In this document: one piece after another, positions 63,239 through 64,000 of the stretch | Numbering within the stretch: position 1 is the first letter of the stretch | Layout: each line of letters opens with the position of its first letter | Assembly (NCBI RefSeq): GCF_947489255.1 | Contig: NZ_CANLCY010000005.1 | Coordinates: forward strand, 186,001-250,000 | Source of the DNA: an uncultured Microbacterium sp. | GTDB taxonomy: Bacteria > Actinomycetota > Actinomycetes > Actinomycetales > Microbacteriaceae | DNA length: 64,000 nt | Direction of reading: 5' to 3' | Translations under genes and position numbers: made by a program | Notes under the pieces: generated by a model | What the model saw: the letters and a program-made list of their open reading frames with translations, nothing else | What the model was told of the DNA's origin: nothing | Database searches by the model: none

Positions 63239-64000
63239 GGCGTCCGCTCCCGCCCGGCGGGGACGACGGCCCGCACGTCGATGATGGGCAGGTCGCCGTC
63301 GGTGGTGATGCTGTCCCCGCCACCGTTTCGCGAGTGATACCCGGTCGAGAAATCGCGGATGACGTCCACCGACACCCCCGGCTTCCCGGCGACGGTTCCC
63401 ACGATGTGGTCGCGCTCGATGTCGGTGTCGGCGTCGATGCGGTGCGTCACCTGGAGCGTGAAGAGCGAGAGGCCCACCGCGCGGTCGAACGTCCCGGCGG
63501 CCAACCAGTCGACTCGGCGGCCGCCCGGGAGGAGCCATCCCTCGGGGCACCGCCACACGCGCACGTGGTGCCGTTGCGCGGGCGAGCCGGCGACTTCTTG
63601 CTGGTACGCGAGATCCTGCACGTGACCGAAGAGGAACAGCGGACTCACCGGCGCGCGAGGATAACTGCGCCGACGCAGGGTCGAGGTGACGATGCGCCAC
63701 GACGAACGCAGGGTCACCGGGTCCGCGGCGATCCACCCGGCATCCGTCAGCACCTGCTCGATCTGCTCCCGCTCACCCAGGAAGGCCAGGTTGACGGGGT
63801 CGCCCAGCAACCCGTCGGAGGTGCGGGTGCGCCCCATGAAGTAGTCGGGCACGTAGATCGCCGTGAGGATGCGATGCAGCCGGGGCAGCACGAGGTAGGC
63901 GAGCAGCACCCAGAAGGCGATCGCCATCAGGGCTCCGCCCCAGCCGAGCGAGAACGACTCGGTGAAGCTCAAGTACGCGAGCCAGATCGCGGCGAGACCG
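63235..64000 (-). CDS. LssY C-terminal-domain membrane protein (partial)
   Basis: At least 255 residues; the frame is open through the window end, so the true start is outside. An N-terminal hydrophobic span (ALMAIAFWVLLAYLVLP) is followed by a soluble domain with GDPVNLAFLGEREQIEQVLTDAGWIAADPVTLRSSWRI and HRIDADTDIERDHIVGTV, the pattern of the LssY C-terminal domain found in PAP2-type or DedA-type membrane proteins. A phosphatase part might lie beyond the edge. Function not established. Confidence 0.8.
   Translation of the reverse strand, partial: GLAAIWLAYLSFTESFSLGWGGALMAIAFWVLLAYLVLPRLHRILTAIYVPDYFMGRTRTSDGLLGDPVNLAFLGEREQIEQVLTDAGWIAADPVTLRSSWRIVTSTLRRRSYPRAPVSPLFLFGHVQDLAYQQEVAGSPAQRHHVRVWRCPEGWLLPGGRRVDWLAAGTFDRAVGLSLFTLQVTHRIDADTDIERDHIVGTVAGKPGVSVDVIRDFSTGYHSRNGGGDSITTDGDLPIIDVRAVVPAGRERTP

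Overview
The window is a very GC-rich, densely packed stretch of actinobacterial chromosome. Gene content and style point to the Microbacteriaceae, probably Microbacterium or a close relative. This is inferred from the GC-rich codon use, the GTG/TTG starts, many 4-base ATGA/GTGA gene overlaps, a 13E12-type HNH gene, a DUF5302 protein, PrpDBC propionate catabolism and fused EcfAA/YkoE thiamine transport, and the striking frequency of GGATGCC/GGCATCC words. There are no rRNA, tRNA, CRISPR, phage or transposase genes in view.

Layout. 0-1.3 kb: an S51 peptidase-like gene and a GNAT acetyltransferase. 1.4-7.4 kb: a propionate (2-methylcitrate cycle) operon on the minus strand, gntR-prpD-prpB-prpC-thiolase. 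7.5-15 kb: YbjQ protein, a TetR regulator divergent from a quinone-reductase-like enzyme, NUDIX hydrolase, a DUF4407 membrane protein, an aldo/keto reductase and a two-gene ABC exporter. 15.3-21.3 kb: a tightly coupled plus-strand surface-polysaccharide operon (GT2 synthase, GT39-like transferase, DUF4397 surface protein, and a lipoprotein fusing a GH8 glycanase to a class F sortase-like domain). 21.3-22.6 kb: rlmN. 22.7-27.5 kb: a beta-glucoside PTS operon (EIIBCA, GH1 6-phospho-beta-glucosidase, BglG antiterminator, HPr) with a visible antiterminator target and terminator in its leader. 27.6-32.1 kb: HAD phosphatase and a fatty-acid-type SDR/enoyl-CoA hydratase/SDR operon. 33-49.3 kb: a mannan utilisation locus. 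It has a large wall-anchored GH5-type mannanase, ABC sugar uptake, a GH2 beta-mannosidase, a ROK kinase, an ABC exporter and an esterase; then a divergent regulator pair (an HTH-less LacI-like protein and a ROK repressor) and a secreted GH26 mannanase. 49.3-52.4 kb: a YkoE/EcfAA/EcfT vitamin transporter under a TPP riboswitch. 52.4-57.4 kb: a D,D-carboxypeptidase, a small GntR regulator, the 13E12 gene and an SDR, bordered by degenerate tandem repeats. 57.7-61.4 kb: a second TPP riboswitch followed by thiM-thiE-thiD::tenA, in which the ThiM tail and ThiD head are 15-bp tandem-repeat expansions. 61.5-64 kb: DUF5302 protein, a J-domain protein and a two-gene membrane operon cut by the window end.

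How parts work together. Sugar polymers are cut outside the cell (GH5, GH26), imported (ABC or PTS) and hydrolysed inside (GH2, GH1); the ROK, LacI-like and BglG regulators match these cassettes. Thiamine precursors are imported by YkoE-EcfAA-EcfT and used by ThiM/ThiD/ThiE/TenA, both arms carrying TPP riboswitches.

The most unusual material is (1) several families of intergenic, nested inverted-repeat elements about 65-140 nt long, two of them present in multiple copies with the same geometry; (2) the GH8-sortase fusion operon with a candidate non-LPXTG sorting signal; and (3) the repeat-expanded linkers of the thi operon.
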